Shown: positions 62,392-64,000 of the stretch, in pieces
Position numbering within the stretch: position 1 is the stretch's first letter
How the letters are laid out: each line of letters starts with the position of its first letter
Assembly (NCBI RefSeq): GCF_900130045.1
Contig: NZ_FQXT01000001.1
Location: forward strand, 663,014 to 727,013
Length of the DNA: 64,000 nt
Direction of reading: 5' to 3'
From: Leeuwenhoekiella palythoae
GTDB lineage: Bacteria > Bacteroidota > Bacteroidia > Flavobacteriales > Flavobacteriaceae
The notes under the pieces: generated by a model
Databases searched by the model: none
The model's input: only the letters and a program-made list of their open reading frames with translations
What the model was told of the DNA's origin: nothing
Program-made: the position numbers and the translations under genes

Positions 62392-63867
62392 ATGATGAAC
62401 ATAAATTCCACGCCCATACTTTCGCTAATTACGTGCTTAATGCTCTTTTCTTGTAAAGAGCCTAAGGCCTCTGAAAGTAAAACTTCAACACCTGAGTGGA
62501 TCAGCGAAGTAGGCGCTGAGGAGATCGAATTCAATAAAAAAGTCTTCTATGTAAATGACTACGATGCCATTGCAGACGGAAGCGCATTAACTACTGCTGC
62601 TATTCAAAAAGCGATTGATGCTGCAGCGGTAAACGGAGGCGGAACCGTCACGTTCAAACCGGGAACCTATCTAAGCGGTTCTATTTTTATCAAAGAAAAT
62701 GTACATTTTAATATTCCTGAAGGGGTGAAAATTTTGGGTAGCGAGTCGATTGAAGATTACCCCGAGATCGATACGCGCGTTGCCGGTATCGAAATGAAAT
62801 GGCCTGCCGCACTCATCAACGTTTTAGATCAAAAAAACGTAACAATTGATGGTGAAGGACAGGTGGACGGCCAGGGAAAAGTATATTGGGATTATTATTG
62901 GAACTTACGCGAAGAATATGAACCCAAAGGTTTACGCTGGATCGTAGATTATGATGCCAAACGCCCACGTACCTTCTTACTTCAAAATGCTGAAAATGTT
63001 TTTCTAAAAGACCTCAACATCCAGCGCGCAGGTTTTTGGACGGTGCAAGTACTCTACTCTAACCATATCACAGTAGATGGCTTGACCATTCGCAACAACA
63101 TTGGCGGTCACGGCCCCAGTACCGATGGGATCGATATTGACAGCTCTAAGTATATTTTAGTGCAAAACTGCGATATCGATTGTAATGATGATAATTTTTG
63201 CTTGAAAGCAGGACGGGATTGGGACGGACTACGAGTTGATCGTCCTACCGAATATGTGGTGATTAGAGATTGTATCGCCCTTGCAGGATCTGGCTTAACG
63301 ACCATTGGTAGTGAGACAAGTGGTGATATTCGGCACGTATTTGTTTCTAATATTCAAGGAAAAGGAACCAAAACCGGACTCAAAATAAAATCAGCAACCA
63401 ATCGTGGCGGAACCGTAGAAGACATTCATATGCAAAATATCAAGATGGATAGCGTGGGGACTTTTATGGAAGTTTCGATGAACTGGAATCCTTCATACAG
63501 CTACTCCAAATTACCGGAGGGCTATGATTACGATTCCATCCCAAAACGCTGGAAAACCTTATTAGAAGAAGTTACTCCGCCCGAAAAAGGAATTCCAACA
63601 TTTAAAGATATTAGCATTTCAAACATTGAGGTTCAAGGTGCAAAACGCGCCATTTACGTCAACGGAATGGAAACGTCTACGGTTAATACTATTCAACTGA
63701 CAGATGTACATATTGCTGCACAAGAAGCCGGTCAAATAACGTACAGTAAAGATTGGACCCTTGACAATGTGAGTCTCAATATCGCCGATGGTTCTACGCT
63801 AACTATAGAAAATGCGCCGGCCGTTGAATTCCCTAATACCCTATATATCGCAAATGATGAAGATTAA
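62392..63867 (+). CDS. GH28 family pectin hydrolase, atypical active site, lipoprotein
   Basis: This 491-residue right-handed beta-helix enzyme has a lipoprotein signal (LITCLMLFSC). GH28 landmarks are NDYDAIADGSALTTAAIQKA at the start of the fold, STDGIDIDSS with D245, CNDDNFCLKAG with D266-D267, and GSGLTTIGSE. In polygalacturonases the last of these is GHG; here the His is S300. The usual RIK is KIK (K331-K333). The three catalytic acids are kept, so hydrolysis is plausible, but on something other than plain homogalacturonan. Exo-acting rhamnogalacturonan or alpha-L-rhamnosidase-like activity fits the neighbouring rhamnose genes. Confidence 0.88.
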   Translation: MMNINSTPILSLITCLMLFSCKEPKASESKTSTPEWISEVGAEEIEFNKKVFYVNDYDAIADGSALTTAAIQKAIDAAAVNGGGTVTFKPGTYLSGSIFIKENVHFNIPEGVKILGSESIEDYPEIDTRVAGIEMKWPAALINVLDQKNVTIDGEGQVDGQGKVYWDYYWNLREEYEPKGLRWIVDYDAKRPRTFLLQNAENVFLKDLNIQRAGFWTVQVLYSNHITVDGLTIRNNIGGHGPSTDGIDIDSSKYILVQNCDIDCNDDNFCLKAGRDWDGLRVDRPTEYVVIRDCIALAGSGLTTIGSETSGDIRHVFVSNIQGKGTKTGLKIKSATNRGGTVEDIHMQNIKMDSVGTFMEVSMNWNPSYSYSKLPEGYDYDSIPKRWKTLLEEVTPPEKGIPTFKDISISNIEVQGAKRAIYVNGMETSTVNTIQLTDVHIAAQEAGQITYSKDWTLDNVSLNIADGSTLTIENAPAVEFPNTLYIANDED

Positions 63868-63868
63868 T

Positions 63869-64000
63869 ATGAAATTGAACGTTCTACGCCACATTGCTTT
63901 TTCCCTCTGTATGTTGCAGATCACTGCCGCCCGTTCTCAAGCTACAAATCAGTTTGAGCTGGTAACAGATCGTCAAAAAGTGAGTATTGTTTATGATAAA
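63869..64000 (+). CDS. N-terminal fragment of a secreted protein, possibly a GH115-like enzyme
   Basis: An ATG at 63869, one base after the GH28 stop, opens a frame that runs off the window (44 codons). It begins with a signal-like stretch (MKLNVLRHIAFSLCMLQITA) and continues FELVTDRQKVSIVYDK. That last stretch resembles the start of GH115 alpha-glucuronidases, but the fragment is too short to be sure. It is co-transcribed with GH28. Confidence 0.6.
   Translation, partial: MKLNVLRHIAFSLCMLQITAARSQATNQFELVTDRQKVSIVYDK

Overview
The window looks like part of a flavobacterial (Bacteroidota, Flavobacteriia) chromosome, probably from a marine or plant-associated polysaccharide degrader. The evidence is a SusC/SusD pair, a hybrid two-component regulator, many lipoprotein-type glycoside hydrolases, AT-rich intergenic DNA and TAnnTTTG-like promoter boxes. 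No tRNA, rRNA, CRISPR array, transposase or phage gene was seen. The first and last genes are cut by the window edges.

Region 1 (1-25 kb, plus 32.5-36 kb and 39-41.5 kb) is an alpha-mannan-type utilisation locus. It holds five GH92 genes (one partial), a GH125 exo-alpha-1,6-mannosidase, SusC/SusD with a surface lipoprotein, a GH43-like and a GH127-like (DUF1680) enzyme, SGNH and alpha/beta esterases, a ROK sugar kinase, a FucP-type permease and a sulfatase. These genes are scattered over several transcription units. Six perfect copies of the palindrome TAAAACGTTTTA, plus one near-copy, lie in their upstream regions. I infer one regulon controlled by a LacI-like repressor encoded outside the window. 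The GH92 beside the permease has Gln where the catalytic general acid Glu is expected, as known for mannose-phosphate-cleaving GH92 enzymes.

Region 2 (22.5-32.5 kb) mixes a GMC oxidoreductase with its subunit-3 partner, two Gfo/Idh/MocA oxidoreductases and a double DUF1080 lipoprotein. Together these could form a 3-keto-sugar route. Within it sit a folate-independent methionine synthase pair (MesD/MesX), a divergent Lrp regulator and a ParD/ParE-like toxin-antitoxin module.

Region 3 (36-64 kb) is for rhamnose-containing glycans: a GH78 rhamnosidase, an esterase, two GH2 enzymes, a TTG-initiated hybrid two-component regulator, three CE12-type acetylesterase domains in two proteins, and a GH28. 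At 53.5-62.2 kb is a full L-rhamnose catabolic operon divergent from a GntR regulator: bifunctional aldolase/dehydrogenase, isomerase, kinase, L-lactate oxidase and an NCS1-type permease. Rhamnose released by GH78, GH28 and GH2 would be converted to DHAP and L-lactaldehyde, then lactate and pyruvate. The substrate is plausibly rhamnogalacturonan I or a rhamnose-rich algal polymer.
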